Shown here piece by piece: positions 34,626 through 48,226 of a DNA stretch of 64,000 nt (position 1 is its first letter; each line of letters starts with the position of its first letter). The notes under the pieces were generated by a model. That model was not told the DNA's origin and ran no database searches. It saw nothing but the letters and a program-made list of their open reading frames with translations. Where the stretch lies: contig NZ_JARXIC010000010.1 of the NCBI RefSeq assembly GCF_031127905.1, positions 62,001 through 126,000 of the forward strand. Reading direction: 5' to 3'. Source of the stretch: Thalassobacterium sedimentorum. Lineage in GTDB: Bacteria > Verrucomicrobiota > Verrucomicrobiia > Opitutales > Coraliomargaritaceae. Made by a program: the position numbers and the translations under genes.

Positions 34626-35354
34626 CTACAGGGCGTGACTTGGCACTGCTTGAATGACAGGAATCAACTGCTTCCTGAGAGTGGACGGTGACATATTTTC
34701 CAAGGCTTCAATCGTAGATGCCTTTTCAATACGAAATTGGCCAACCGCAGTCCGTCGCAACTCATTCAAATGCCCACCACAGCCCAAACGCTCACCAAGA
34801 TCGTTCGCAATCGTGCGGACATAAGCCCCTTTACTGGTGCCCACGATAAAAGAAACTTCCGGCAACTCAAATTTAGTCATATCAAACCGGCTGATATGTA
34901 TCACACGGGGTTCACGCGCCACAGTCTTCCCCTGCCGCGCCAATTTATAGAGCTTCTGCCCGTTGATTTTCTTTGCGGAAAACATAGGAGGTGTTTGGTA
35001 CTGGTCACCAATAAATGTCTTCATCTCAGCCTTCACCTGTTCTTCGCTCAACGCTGGCACTGCACGTTCCTCAGTGACTTCACCATCCGCGTCTTGGGAG
35101 TCCGTAATAACACCTAATTTAACTCGACCGACATATTCCTTATCCATGCTCATCAAATACTGAGAGGCCTTGGTGGCTTTACCGATAAGAATCAATAGCA
35201 TCCCAGTCGCCATTGGATCAAGCGTTCCAGCGTGACCCACTTTCTTCATATGAAAGACACGACGCATCTTTGACACAACGTCATGGGAGGTGATGCCCTG
35301 GGGCTTATCGACAAGGAGAATGCCTTCCGGCACGTCATTAGTAAGTTGAGACAT
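34626..35354 (-). CDS. truB: tRNA pseudouridine(55) synthase
   Basis: Makes pseudouridine 55 in the tRNA T-loop. The 242-aa protein has the N-terminal family motif [20 protein letters not shown], the catalytic [16 protein letters not shown] (Asp in TLDP), and the [20 protein letters not shown] block with a following LRRTAVG. It lacks a long C-terminal PUA extension, like shorter TruB forms. It lies in the conserved rbfA-nrnA-truB-ribF order on the minus strand. Confidence 0.95.
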   Translation of the reverse strand: MSQLTNDVPEGILLVDKPQGITSHDVVSKMRRVFHMKKVGHAGTLDPMATGMLLILIGKATKASQYLMSMDKEYVGRVKLGVITDSQDADGEVTEERAVPALSEEQVKAEMKTFIGDQYQTPPMFSAKKINGQKLYKLARQGKTVAREPRVIHISRFDMTKFELPEVSFIVGTSKGAYVRTIANDLGERLGCGGHLNELRRTAVGQFRIEKASTIEALENMSPSTLRKQLIPVIQAVPSHAL

Positions 35355-35427
35355 GTTCTAAAAGTCTGACGCTGCGCTCTAATCTAAACAGTTGATACAA
35401 TCGTCGAAGCAATCAGACAGAGTGGTG

Positions 35428-36426
35428 TTAATCGATAGTACTGAGATGTGCGCCAATGGCCGCCATCAATTGTGGATAAAATTCTTTGATCGAACTCTTG
35501 GCGACATTCAGACCTGCCGCACATGCGTGCCCGCCTCCGCCAAACTGCTTAGCAATCTGATCTACCCGCTGCTTGGGATCTTTGGCGCGTAGGCTCCCTT
35601 TAAGTGCCCCTGCACAATCTTCTATCAGTACACCAATCTCTACCCCATCAATAGAGCGCGCGTAATCAACTAAGCCCTCAGAGTCATCAATCGTGGCACC
35701 GCACTCTTCATACACACCGTCCTGAATCAAACCAACGCACACACGATTATTAAATTCCATGCTCAAGGAATTCAGAAAATGCTGTAGCAATTTAATCTTT
35801 GCAAAGCTCTCTCTCTCATACAGCTCATGCGCCGCTGCAGAAGGATTGGCACCACACTCACATAGGCGGCGAGCAATCTCAAAGGTGTCCGGCGTCGTAG
35901 AAGGAAAGCGGAACTGCCCAGTGTCGGTCGCAATCCCAACATATAAGGCCTGCGCGGTGACTGCGTCGATTTCGTAGCCATTGTCTAAATAAAAACCAGC
36001 CAGAATCTCAGCAGTGGCACAGGCGGTGGCAATCACCAGATTCTCCGAGCCATACAACTTATTGGAAATATGGTGATCCACATTTAAGGCCACCGTGGGA
36101 AAGAGCTCATTCAAACGCTCACCAACCCGCTTGAAATCTGCACAGTCCACTGAGACCGCAACATGGCCCGCCGGAGTGAAGTCTTCAGCCAAGAACATGG
36201 GAGTATCGCCAACAAAGGCTTTCAATGTTGCGGGAATCGCGTCGCGATTCAAACCAACCGCATCAATCCCGAGGGTGCGTAATACCCGCACAAGAGCAAC
36301 TGTGGAGCCAATACAATCCCCATCCGGACGCTGGTGTCCAAGCACGGCAACCTTCTGCCCCCGCAGTACTTCAATTGCCGCTGCAAAACGCGCGCTATCT
36401 TCTGGGTAAAACTGGTTATCCTTCAT
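35428..36426 (-). CDS. nrnA: DHH/DHHA1 phosphoesterase (NrnA-like oligoribonuclease / pAp phosphatase)
   Basis: A 332-aa DHH-family phosphodiesterase that in relatives degrades nanoRNA and 3'-phosphoadenosine 5'-phosphate. Seen motifs are [20 protein letters not shown] (DHH motif I), [26 protein letters not shown] (the DHH-type motif) and the DHHA1 end [16 protein letters not shown]. The start overlaps the rbfA stop by 11 bases, so translation is coupled; rbfA-nrnA-truB order is conserved in many phyla. Confidence 0.9.
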   Translation of the reverse strand: MKDNQFYPEDSARFAAAIEVLRGQKVAVLGHQRPDGDCIGSTVALVRVLRTLGIDAVGLNRDAIPATLKAFVGDTPMFLAEDFTPAGHVAVSVDCADFKRVGERLNELFPTVALNVDHHISNKLYGSENLVIATACATAEILAGFYLDNGYEIDAVTAQALYVGIATDTGQFRFPSTTPDTFEIARRLCECGANPSAAAHELYERESFAKIKLLQHFLNSLSMEFNNRVCVGLIQDGVYEECGATIDDSEGLVDYARSIDGVEIGVLIEDCAGALKGSLRAKDPKQRVDQIAKQFGGGGHACAAGLNVAKSSIKEFYPQLMAAIGAHLSTID

Positions 36427-36766
36427 TTTTGTCTTGGTCGAGTTGATCTAAAATGGCGTTGATCTCGGCCCCACGCTCGAGCGAAGGATCGTAGATAAAA
36501 TAAAAAGTTGGAAAGTATTTAAGGGTGATTTCGCGACTAACTCGCTGCCGAATATCTTTACCAATCTTGCGGAAGAGCTTTTGTGTCGCCACAATCTCAG
36601 CATCATCGCCTAACACTGAATAATAAATACGGGCGTTGCGTAGGTCAGCAGAGCAATCGACATCACTGATGGTAACTGCCGCAGTATCAGCGCGATAATA
36701 GCGACGCATTTGCTCACTGATTTCGCGCTGTAAAAGTGCATTGATGCGTGTAATACGTTGGGACAT
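36416..36766 (-). CDS. rbfA: 30S ribosome-binding factor
   Basis: Assists late 16S rRNA maturation by binding free 30S subunits. The 116-aa protein has the RbfA start ([20 protein letters not shown]), [20 protein letters not shown] and the end [20 protein letters not shown]. It is the first gene after a terminator-bounded gap behind infB, so it probably has its own promoter in 36767-36888, where A/T-rich TATA-like sequence is present. It overlaps nrnA by 11 bases. Confidence 0.94.
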   Translation of the reverse strand: MSQRITRINALLQREISEQMRRYYRADTAAVTISDVDCSADLRNARIYYSVLGDDAEIVATQKLFRKIGKDIRQRVSREITLKYFPTFYFIYDPSLERGAEINAILDQLDQDKNEG

Positions 36767-36888
36767 GTCAGCGGGCCACTAAGTGGCAAAATATAATAAC
36801 TATAAAATGGTGACTGAAGACCGTGTAAAGGAGACCGCCTTTCGATACAGGGCCAGTCTCACGATCACATTTATATGAAAATGACGGA

Positions 36889-36919
36889 GAGTGACTCCCC
36901 TCAAACCAGGAAGTCACTC
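36889..36919. other. hairpin in the infB-rbfA gap
   Basis: GAGTGACT (36889-36896) and AGTCACTC (36912-36919) are perfect 8-bp arms with a 15-base loop. It lies just downstream of the infB terminator on the minus strand, in the likely leader of rbfA. Confidence 0.5.
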
Positions 36920-36931
36920 ACACGTGAAGTG

Positions 36932-36966
36932 AAAAAGAGTGCTCCAAGATCATCAAAGCCACTCTT
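36932..36966 (-). terminator. intrinsic terminator after infB
   Basis: On the minus strand AAGAGTG (36966-36960) pairs with CACTCTT (36941-36935) with a 15-base region between that allows one further G-C pair. It is followed by a run of T (36936-36932). It begins 10 bases after the infB stop codon. The stem is short, so efficiency may be partial. Confidence 0.6.
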
Positions 36967-36975
36967 GAGTTCAAA

Positions 36976-39660
<2,685 letters not shown>

Positions 39661-39713
39661 AAATGAGTTTTTACTTTAAGTCTGGTTGTTGGTTGGAACG
39701 GCGGCGCAAGCGA

Positions 39714-40964
<1,251 letters not shown>

Positions 40965-40972
40965 TGGGTGCT

Positions 40973-41004
40973 AAAAATAAAAAAAGCAGGCTAAGCCCGC
41001 CTTT
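40973..41004 (-). promoter_or_regulatory. terminator-like hairpin in the nusA leader (possible attenuator)
   Basis: On the minus strand AAAGGCGGGC (41004-40995), loop TTA, GCCTGCTTT (40991-40983) form a stem with a bulge or G-U pair, followed by an almost pure T-tract down to 40973. It ends 9 bases before the nusA ATG at 40964. No minus-strand gene lies upstream, so it can only act on the nusA leader. Elsewhere in the 361-bp gap (40965-41325) I see a 12-bp palindrome CAAGGTACCTTG (41062-41073) and no gene or preQ1 riboswitch-like motif. Confidence 0.6.
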
Positions 41005-41325
41005 AAAGTGTTACTGGGTTTAAAAGTGAATCCGGCACAGTAGAGGGCGCCTAGGTCTTGTCAAGGTACCTTGTAGAGCGGTTTTAAGCAGAGTCGACCG
41101 TTTAAGCATCTCCGCAACCCGAATTCATCCCTTCACACACTGCCAGATCCTGCTGAAATCGATCAATTAGGCTAATAAGCTCAAGAAAAATCGGAAATAT
41201 GCGCTCAGCTGGTCCGACCTTTATACTTGCGAATAATCAGGACCTCAACATCCTGCCACCAATCCAGCTCCCTGCTCACTGAATTCCCAGGGTGCCGCCA
41301 TTCAGGCAAATAAAACACTGAATTC

Positions 41326-42018
41326 ATGAAAACTGTAATCGTCTATTCCGGCGGACTGGATTCCACCGTCCTGCTCTACCATATGCGCGCAGCAGGCCAC
41401 GAGCTACATGCGCTCTCCATTGACTATGGGCAACGCCATCGTTGCGAACTCGAACGTGCTGCAGCCATCTGCGCGCAACTTAATATTCCGCAACCGACTG
41501 CAAACCTTTCAGCAATTCAGCCTCTCTTAGCGGGTAATAGCTTAACTTCACCGGAAATCGAAGTCGCCGAAGGGCATTATACCGAAGAGACGATGAAAAC
41601 CACTGTGGTACCCAATCGGAACATGATCTTTTTGGCTGTCGCCACTGGGCATGCTCTCTCGATAAAGGCAGGCCAAATCGCCTACGCGGCCCACTCGGGA
41701 GATCACGCAATCTATCCCGACTGCCGCAATGAATTTGCCGATGCCATGGCAACTGCAATCGCTCTCGCCGACTGGGAACAAGTTCAACTCAGCCGCCCCT
41801 TTGTTAACTGGACAAAGGCAGATATCGTCAAGCGTGGCGCGGAATTAGCCGTGCCCTTCGCAAAAACCTGGTCTTGCTACAAAGGTGGCAAGCTACACTG
41901 CGGACGCTGCGGAACCTGTATCGAACGCCGAGAAGCCTTTCATCTGGCGAATGTAGAGGACCCTACGCCCTACGCCCTACGCCGCCGATGCACCCACCGC
42001 GGAAAGCCTGAAAAATAA
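41326..42018 (+). CDS. queC: 7-cyano-7-deazaguanine synthase
   Basis: Converts 7-carboxy-7-deazaguanine to preQ0 with ATP and ammonia in queuosine synthesis. The 230-aa protein starts with the PP-loop [20 protein letters not shown], contains [18 protein letters not shown] and [20 protein letters not shown], and ends with the zinc motif [15 protein letters not shown]. After the usual family end (VEDPTPYA) it carries an extra 12-residue tail, read through three tandem copies of a 7-base repeat. queD follows 61 bp later. Confidence 0.95.
   Translation: MKTVIVYSGGLDSTVLLYHMRAAGHELHALSIDYGQRHRCELERAAAICAQLNIPQPTANLSAIQPLLAGNSLTSPEIEVAEGHYTEETMKTTVVPNRNMIFLAVATGHALSIKAGQIAYAAHSGDHAIYPDCRNEFADAMATAIALADWEQVQLSRPFVNWTKADIVKRGAELAVPFAKTWSCYKGGKLHCGRCGTCIERREAFHLANVEDPTPYALRRRCTHRGKPEK
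41961..41981 (+). repeat. heptanucleotide tandem repeat at the queC 3' end
   Basis: CCCTACG occurs three times in a row (41961-41967, 41968-41974, 41975-41981). Seven-base units shift the frame when copy number changes, so the QueC tail downstream would change length or sequence. Confidence 0.85.
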
Positions 42019-42079
42019 GGGTTGGCGACTTTAGAAAGCTATTTTTCAGTTCAATCCGAAATTCCACATTATCCACGCC

Positions 42080-42523
42080 GTGTTCACCTGTAAAAAAACT
42101 TATCACGATATTCCATTCGCCCATCGTCAACACCATCACGACGGCCATTGCGCCCTCATTCATGGGCACAACTGGTCCATCACGCTCACATTCGCCTGCC
42201 ATGAAGCCGACGCCAACGGCTTTGTTATCGATTTTGGTAAAGTGAAATATCTTAAAACTTGGATCGATACAAATCTGGATCACGCCTGCCTCTTCAACGA
42301 AGGCGACCCTGAAAAAGACGCGCTCTTCGCACAGTTTGGACACCTGTTCAAGACATACACTCTGCCTTCCTGCTCTTGCGAAGGCCTGGCGCAACACATC
42401 TATGAAATTTTCGACCCAATGGTGCGCTTTCAAACCAACGGTCGCGCATGGGTCACAACAGTGGAAATCGAAGAAGACAGCAAAAACAGTGCATCCTATT
42501 CATCAATAACGAGCAACTGCTAA
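42080..42523 (+). CDS. queD: 6-carboxy-5,6,7,8-tetrahydropterin synthase
   Basis: First committed queuosine step, converting dihydroneopterin triphosphate to 6-carboxytetrahydropterin. The 147-aa protein has the zinc-binding histidines in [20 protein letters not shown], the [15 protein letters not shown] segment, LDHACLF and the catalytic-loop [10 protein letters not shown]. The start is a GTG at 42080. It is downstream of queC and probably in one operon; queE is not in the window. Confidence 0.93.
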   Translation: MFTCKKTYHDIPFAHRQHHHDGHCALIHGHNWSITLTFACHEADANGFVIDFGKVKYLKTWIDTNLDHACLFNEGDPEKDALFAQFGHLFKTYTLPSCSCEGLAQHIYEIFDPMVRFQTNGRAWVTTVEIEEDSKNSASYSSITSNC

Positions 42524-42849
42524 ACTGCTAATCGATTCGGCTCGCCATTCGTTTCCACATCCGCAGCCAGGTCGACACCATACAAAGCTGCGGCTCTATT
42601 TTATTCTCAGCTGCATGCAAGGTCACACATCCGACAGCTGACCACATCGTCGCCTAAATTGCCCGCAAACCTCTGCCAGAAATAATACCGACGCCACCAC
42701 CTCCTCGGCTGACTCATACAAGAGAAGAACATAGGAAGTCTTAGCGACAGTGAGGAATCACTCAACTGTCATTTCTACTACGATAGGATGATAAAAAATA
42801 GATCGCTTCGCTATAGTTATTTCGGTAAAATTCTTTCCAGCAGGGAGTC
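42524..42849. other. 326-bp gap without a recognised gene
   Basis: Between queD and the second prepilin-like gene. I see no ORF with family features, RNA gene or strong hairpin. The last part should hold the promoter of the downstream module; GGGAG at 42843-42847 is close to the ATG at 42850 and may serve as a weak ribosome-binding site. Confidence 0.5.
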
Positions 42850-45800
42850 ATGAAAGCACGGAAGAAATCATCCAATAGCCTCAATCAACATGGTTTTGCG
42901 CTTGTGGTGGCCCTCTCGATGATGGCCTTTGTCCTAGTATTACTGATTTCGATGACTCTGCTGATTAACGTGGAAACTGCCAGCAGTCAGATCTCCTTAT
43001 ATCAGTTACGCGCCAAAGAAAGTGCCCGTCTGGCACTCATGATGGCCCTCGGCGACCTGCAACGCTACGCTGGCCCCGATCAGCGGGTGACCGCACGTGC
43101 TGAGATTCTCGATAATGACTTCGCCACTGCCAATCCATTCTGGACCGGCGTCTGGGACAGTGCAGATCTCAGCACTAGCCCGCGCTGGATGGTCTCTTGG
43201 CAAGACCAAAGCTCCCAAGTGCCACCCACCCTAACATTGCCAGTTCTAGGCTCCGGCTCTGGCGGTAGTGACAGCGCTAACTACGTATCCGTTCCTGTCA
43301 TTGACATTGATAAAGGTCATTCAGTCTACGCTAAAATCGCCTGGTGGGTCAGCGATGACGGCGTAAAAGCAAGTGCTGGCAATACACCACGAAACCTGCG
43401 CCCCCTCCCCAATTACCTCACTGCAGAATCATTTGATGCGCTGGACCTCCTGGTGGCCTCAAGCCAGGGACTGGAAAGCATCTTCCCAAACTATGATCGA
43501 TTTAATTCAAGCGGTGCCAACCATCTGGACCGTGTTATTTCTTACAGACAGTTGCTCGCACAGTTCGACTTTCTTGCAGCCGATACGGACTTCTCAGGCG
43601 AAGCCAGCTACCACTCCATCGCCCCCTTTAGCTTAGGCGTGCTCTCCAACACACTCAATGACGCCGATGGAGGACTCATGCGTGATCTTTCGCTCTTTCC
43701 GCAAATACTTGGCAACGGTGTGGAAGAATTTCTCAAACTCGGCGAAACCCATGCTGAAGTCCAAAACCAATTAGGCGACACCATATCCGCTAAGCGACTA
43801 TTCACGCAAATTCAAGGGCTCGACGCAATCGGTCCACTCAGTGATGGAGACATTGCCACTCCCATTGCCCCGATTCTATCCAATTTCATGATGGCGTTTA
43901 CAATTCGCTCCGAATCTCCAGTGGCCAGTCACCCAAACTTCTATCTGCGCATGCGTTTTTTCTGCGAGTTTTGGAATCCCTATACCAACACCCTAAACAT
44001 GAAGGATGAATCGAATAATGACTTAGAATTGGAATTAGAAATAAATGGTCTGCCTGAAGTCATAGTACACAAAACTACCGGTACGCTCGATCAAAGCGCT
44101 CCAATCAGTATACAAAATCTTACAGGACACCCCAGCCATCCGGATCGTTCAATGGTCATACGTTTGGTCAACGATACATCACAGGATTGGCTTCCCGGAC
44201 AATCGAACAATTGGACTGGCGTGGATGCCAGTAGAGCGACTGGTCCCTCCCCCTATTACTCCATTCAAAATGACGGCAAAGTATGGGTTGATCCCGACCA
44301 CAACCTTGGGGGCTCGACTGGAATTGATACCTTTGAACCTCGCCTAACAGGCGATATCAGACACGAAAGCATCGGCACCAATAATATTAGCGTTAAAGTA
44401 TATCTCGTAAATGATGCAACCCATGAGCGAAAACTGATATCCACTATAGACAGCTTGGAATATCAACCCGTCTCAACACGCCCTACCGGCTATAGCAATA
44501 CACACAGTGGGACAAAGTTCGGTTATCATTTTATCCTAAGAGGGCCACACTTGAGCTCAGATGACAGCGAGTATTTCAGAGGTCGTTGGCTTTACGACCA
44601 CGATCCTAGAAACCCAGCTCCCGAATTTAATCCTGACTGGAACTTGGACAACGATCCTGGCTTCAACAGCGGAAGTGCCTATGTCCCAGTTAAGGATGGA
44701 ATTAGCACTTTACTGATCCCCGAGCCTGCTGAAATCTTTGATCCTGGCACCATCAATACCATAATTTTTAGGCGATTCATGGATCGCAGCTCTGGAATAA
44801 ATAGCCAACTCTACAACAAACTCTGGCAAGACGCCCCGCTGTTCGAATTACCCCGGCATCGCATTCTCTCTCTGGCCTCGCTACAACATCTCTACTTCCA
44901 CAACGAGCGCCCCTTTCAGGTGGGTAATAGCTGGGGCAGCGACGGAAGCACCAACACATCTGCGTGGTTTGATCGCTACTACTTATCCGGACTGAGTCGT
45001 CGCGACAATCCAAACGAATTTGCCACCGATACGGGGCCGACCAACCCAGCTTTAATCTTCTATCAAACGGAAGATTTCGCGAATTCACTCCAGAACTGGC
45101 AGAGCCAATCAGCTGCCAATACCACTGCAGCGAAAAGTCCCGCAGAGCTGCTCATGGTAGCGAATCGTTTTAATATAAACTCCACTTCGGTAGCAGCATG
45201 GAAAGCGGTCTTGAGCTCTTTGCGACTCAATGATTTCGAATACTTAGACTACCCCGAAGACGATACCTCGGACCTATCCTCGTTAACAATTAATCAGCAA
45301 AGCCGCGTGGGCAGCTTTGCTCGCTTCTCACAATCATTGGCAGCAACCTACGAAGCACCCGCCACCCCCGCGTTTGAAGATACCGAGCCGGTCGCACCCT
45401 CTGCATTTTATAGGCATGGCGCACGCCGCTTTGACGATGACGAGTTTGAAAGCTTTGCACAGGCAATCGTAAATCTAATCAAAGAACGTGGCAGCCCCTT
45501 CACCAGCATAGAATCCTTTCTCTCCGCAGCCAATGGCGACGACCTGAGCTTAATCGAAAAAGCCATCAAAACAGTCTTCGCAACTTCCGGACGCCAGCAA
45601 TGGGACCATCTGTGGGAGATCACTGGTGTACGTGGCAATAGCGTCGATATCATCGATATCGACCATTTCTCACCAGGCTTTCTCACCCAAGCCGACGTAC
45701 TCACCGCGATCGGTCCCATGCTAGCTCCGCGCTCAGATACATTTACCATCCGTACTCGCGGCGACAGCATAAACCTAAAGGGGCAAAGCGAAGCAACTGC

Positions 45801-45924
45801 CTACCTGGAAGCCACCTTTCAACGCACCCCGAAAACAGTCGACTCGACCGCGACACCTACAGACTCCAGCGATCGTCGATTCATTCTTATCTCAATACGC
45901 TGGCTATCGGAGGACGAAGTATAA
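42850..45924 (+). CDS. large prepilin-like (PilX / Verru_Chthon cassette A-like) protein, copy 2
   Basis: A 1024-aa paralogue of the 1298-4804 protein. The N-terminus has a basic leader (KARKKSSNSLNQHG) followed by FALVVALSMMAFVLVLLISM, then ARLALMMALGDLQRYAGPDQ and RVTARAEI, aligning clearly with copy 1. The C-terminus (LTQADVLTAIGPMLAPRSDT, FTIRTRGDS, then RRFILISIRWLSEDEV) also matches. The middle is divergent, with beta-rich, Ser/Asn/Asp-rich sequence. The stop overlaps the next start (TAATG), so the two genes are tightly coupled. Probably exported through a type II/IV-like system; a GspF-like gene lies 2.3 kb downstream. Function unknown. Confidence 0.72.
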   Translation: MKARKKSSNSLNQHGFALVVALSMMAFVLVLLISMTLLINVETASSQISLYQLRAKESARLALMMALGDLQRYAGPDQRVTARAEILDNDFATANPFWTGVWDSADLSTSPRWMVSWQDQSSQVPPTLTLPVLGSGSGGSDSANYVSVPVIDIDKGHSVYAKIAWWVSDDGVKASAGNTPRNLRPLPNYLTAESFDALDLLVASSQGLESIFPNYDRFNSSGANHLDRVISYRQLLAQFDFLAADTDFSGEASYHSIAPFSLGVLSNTLNDADGGLMRDLSLFPQILGNGVEEFLKLGETHAEVQNQLGDTISAKRLFTQIQGLDAIGPLSDGDIATPIAPILSNFMMAFTIRSESPVASHPNFYLRMRFFCEFWNPYTNTLNMKDESNNDLELELEINGLPEVIVHKTTGTLDQSAPISIQNLTGHPSHPDRSMVIRLVNDTSQDWLPGQSNNWTGVDASRATGPSPYYSIQNDGKVWVDPDHNLGGSTGIDTFEPRLTGDIRHESIGTNNISVKVYLVNDATHERKLISTIDSLEYQPVSTRPTGYSNTHSGTKFGYHFILRGPHLSSDDSEYFRGRWLYDHDPRNPAPEFNPDWNLDNDPGFNSGSAYVPVKDGISTLLIPEPAEIFDPGTINTIIFRRFMDRSSGINSQLYNKLWQDAPLFELPRHRILSLASLQHLYFHNERPFQVGNSWGSDGSTNTSAWFDRYYLSGLSRRDNPNEFATDTGPTNPALIFYQTEDFANSLQNWQSQSAANTTAAKSPAELLMVANRFNINSTSVAAWKAVLSSLRLNDFEYLDYPEDDTSDLSSLTINQQSRVGSFARFSQSLAATYEAPATPAFEDTEPVAPSAFYRHGARRFDDDEFESFAQAIVNLIKERGSPFTSIESFLSAANGDDLSLIEKAIKTVFATSGRQQWDHLWEITGVRGNSVDIIDIDHFSPGFLTQADVLTAIGPMLAPRSDTFTIRTRGDSINLKGQSEATAYLEATFQRTPKTVDSTATPTDSSDRRFILISIRWLSEDEV

Positions 45925-46628
45925 TGCAGATACAAAATTACATCCTAGTAACCATGGCACTATTCCTGATCGCTACCTGCAAAGCCTCAGCTGAAGCAAC
46001 ATTCAGAGAGATCGAATTTAATGTTTACGGTCAGTACCCCGTCCGAAATGTTACATACCTCCCAATCAACGAAGCGGCCTTAAAGTCGGGAGAAGAGGTT
46101 CCCGAGCCAATCGAGATAAAAACACATTCACTTGCTCGCACGGGCCCATACTCGTACAAAGGGGACAGCCATCTGCAGTTCTACGATAGCACAAATAAAA
46201 ACTTAGTCGCACAGCTCACGATACCACCCGAAACAGGAAGATGGCTGCTCATATTTGTCAGAAACCCTCGCTACAAGAGCCAGTCTGAACAACAGTTGAA
46301 ATATTTAGTATACCCCTTCGACGACAGCCTGTCGCATTTACCCTCAAACGGTCTAATTTTTCTGAATATATCGGGCAAGGAACTAGATGGCCTGCTAGAA
46401 GATAAACGCGTGAATTTGGACGCAGGCGAATCAGAAATCTACCGAGTGCAAGAAAGCCTCCCTATCAATCTATGGGCTCGTAGCTTTGATGGAAAAAAAC
46501 TACTACCAGCATTAATCAAAACATACAAATTCGCCCCCAACCACCGGTATCTAATAATATTCTTCCCACCGGTATTAACAGGTTCTGCAGATCTTGACGT
46601 TCGATTCCTGAGTGAATCGGTCAAATAA
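45924..46628 (+). CDS. secreted protein of unknown function, module partner copy 2
   Basis: A 234-aa exported protein, signal peptide about residues 1-23 (ILVTMALFLIATCKASAEA). It is a paralogue of the 4855-5562 protein: the same order of YKG...LQF, WLLIFV, LIFLNISGKEL and a DAGES segment, though overall identity is low. The start overlaps the upstream stop by one base, with GGAGG at 45909-45913 as ribosome-binding site. This one-base overlap is the strongest evidence that the large and small proteins are a functional pair. Confidence 0.72.
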   Translation: MQIQNYILVTMALFLIATCKASAEATFREIEFNVYGQYPVRNVTYLPINEAALKSGEEVPEPIEIKTHSLARTGPYSYKGDSHLQFYDSTNKNLVAQLTIPPETGRWLLIFVRNPRYKSQSEQQLKYLVYPFDDSLSHLPSNGLIFLNISGKELDGLLEDKRVNLDAGESEIYRVQESLPINLWARSFDGKKLLPALIKTYKFAPNHRYLIIFFPPVLTGSADLDVRFLSESVK

Positions 46629-46633
46629 ACCCA

Positions 46634-47137
46634 CTACAATTGCTGAAACTTGGCCCATAGGTGACTGAATGACCAAGCGAAATCACGCGGGCGCTCTTTG
46701 AGCCAGTGATTGAGGTGCATAACATCAATCCATTGCCCCTCCATAACTTCAGTCGGGTCCAGCACAAAAGGTCCCTCCGCCTCACAGGTATACACCCACA
46801 CAAATTCATTTCCCGTCTGTTTGCAGGGCGCCTCTTTGAAAATGCGCTTGAGATTAATTGGATCACTCAAGCCAATCTCTTCATACAGTTCACGCGGCGC
46901 GGCATCGTCATAGTCTTCCCCAGTATCCACGTGCCCCGAACAGGAGCTGACCCACTTGCCTGGCGCGGTGTCCTTTGTCAATGAACGACGCTGCAAATAA
47001 AGCTGCCCAGCCTGGTTGAACACGAAGACGTGTATCGCACGGTGCAGTAGTTTTTCTCGATGAACCACTGAACGTGGTTCCTGACGCACTACCTTGTCGT
47101 CGATGTCGACGACGTCAAAAATATCGGTTACGGGCAT
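46634..47137 (-). CDS. Nudix hydrolase
   Basis: A 167-aa Nudix enzyme that cleaves nucleoside diphosphate-linked or related substrates. The Nudix box is complete: [20 protein letters not shown] followed by IGL (GX5EX7REUXEEXGU). The N-terminal part ([15 protein letters not shown]) and [10 protein letters not shown] resemble the IDI-like/YfcD-type subgroup, whose real substrates are mostly unknown. The ATG at 47137 is chosen; the longer in-frame extension lacks similarity. Convergent with the secreted-protein gene five bases away. Confidence 0.9.
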   Translation of the reverse strand: MPVTDIFDVVDIDDKVVRQEPRSVVHREKLLHRAIHVFVFNQAGQLYLQRRSLTKDTAPGKWVSSCSGHVDTGEDYDDAAPRELYEEIGLSDPINLKRIFKEAPCKQTGNEFVWVYTCEAEGPFVLDPTEVMEGQWIDVMHLNHWLKERPRDFAWSFSHLWAKFQQL

Positions 47138-47264
47138 GATCACAATTTGGAATAAGTTATGTCTATTATAAATAAAGTGCACAAAACGTGCCGATTCTCT
47201 CAAAAGCGGGCGAGCATAAGAAACCGCGATTTCGTTAACATTTCGTCAAAACCCATCAAGCCCA

Positions 47265-48077
47265 CTAGCGGCGCATTTTAAACATCCAAGGTATCACACC
47301 CGCATTCACCTTCACCTCCTCCAGCATCAAGGAACTCACCCATTCTCCATCCTCATAACTTTCAACTTGCCGGGCGATAGGCATCCCCTCCTCACGCACA
47401 TAATCACGAAAAATAGCCTCTGATACAGCTCCACTTTGTAAATCTGTTTTGATCGACTTCACCTCAAGATAGCTGCGAATATCAATAAAATAATCAACCT
47501 GATAGCCGGAGTCCAGAGTGACTCGAATCTGATGGCTGATTGTAGCATCTGTCGGTACGGTATCAATGTACTCAATCGTTTTCCCCTCGGCGTAAGGGTA
47601 GAGTAAGTAACTACCAAATATAGCACTATGCTTAAAGCGCCTCGCTTCAGCAGCAGCCATTGGCTCCGCCATTGAATTACGCCCAGGTAGCTTTTGCCAG
47701 GCCAGGTCCCCATCATAAGCTAGCACCAACTCATCATGGTCACCACGAATCGACATTTTCATCAAGTTCGGCTTCTTCTGATACGCCTTTAATTCAAACT
47801 CCCCCTCCTTCAGTTTTAAAGTCCCAGTCACTTTAAAACTGGAAATCTGACTCCATGCTTCAGCCCCACCCAGTCCTTCCTTGTAATAGCGAGTCAAAAT
47901 CTTAGCCAAACGACCATTCTGTAGCTCAGGCATCGCTGCCACTCGTAACGCCTCCGACAACTGAGCTGGCATCAACAAAGTATCACCGCCCCCTTCTCGT
48001 TCGTCCGCAGCAACCAACAGCACCGCCGACATTCCAAATGCCGCAAGGAAACATAAAAGATGTCGCTGTAATATCAT
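47265..48077 (-). CDS. LolA-like outer-membrane lipoprotein-sorting family protein
   Basis: A 270-aa exported protein. The signal peptide (LLCFLAAFGMSAVLLVAA) ends near residue 24. The beta-rich body has the half-barrel pattern of LolA/LolB-type proteins (ISSFKVTGTLKLKEGEFELK, then LVLAYDGDLAWQKLPG and VTLDSGYQVDYFIDIRSYLE). The ATG at 48077 is chosen; a TTG at 48086 would add three residues. It is divergent from the GspF-like gene. It may carry lipoproteins or lipids across the periplasm; assignment is by fold pattern only. Confidence 0.6.
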   Translation of the reverse strand: MILQRHLLCFLAAFGMSAVLLVAADEREGGGDTLLMPAQLSEALRVAAMPELQNGRLAKILTRYYKEGLGGAEAWSQISSFKVTGTLKLKEGEFELKAYQKKPNLMKMSIRGDHDELVLAYDGDLAWQKLPGRNSMAEPMAAAEARRFKHSAIFGSYLLYPYAEGKTIEYIDTVPTDATISHQIRVTLDSGYQVDYFIDIRSYLEVKSIKTDLQSGAVSEAIFRDYVREEGMPIARQVESYEDGEWVSSLMLEEVKVNAGVIPWMFKMRR

Positions 48078-48226
48078 GTATCTCAATTAGGTGAAAAGAC
48101 TACGTCTCTTAATCACTATATTTGTTCCAGCATTTCGCAACCATATGCGACTTGATACGATCCTATAATCGACATCGAAAATAGTGGACTTACAGTCAGC
48201 AAAGAGACACTCATCAAAATGGTATT

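Noticed and set aside
36917-36932. Possible parS site containing CACGTG in the infB-rbfA gap
   Set aside because: Only the CACGTG core with a short extension fits; too many mismatches, and it overlaps a hairpin and terminator region.
41040-41325. preQ1 riboswitch before queC
   Set aside because: I could not find the C-rich pseudoknot loop and A-rich tail expected for preQ1-I, nor a clear preQ1-II fold.
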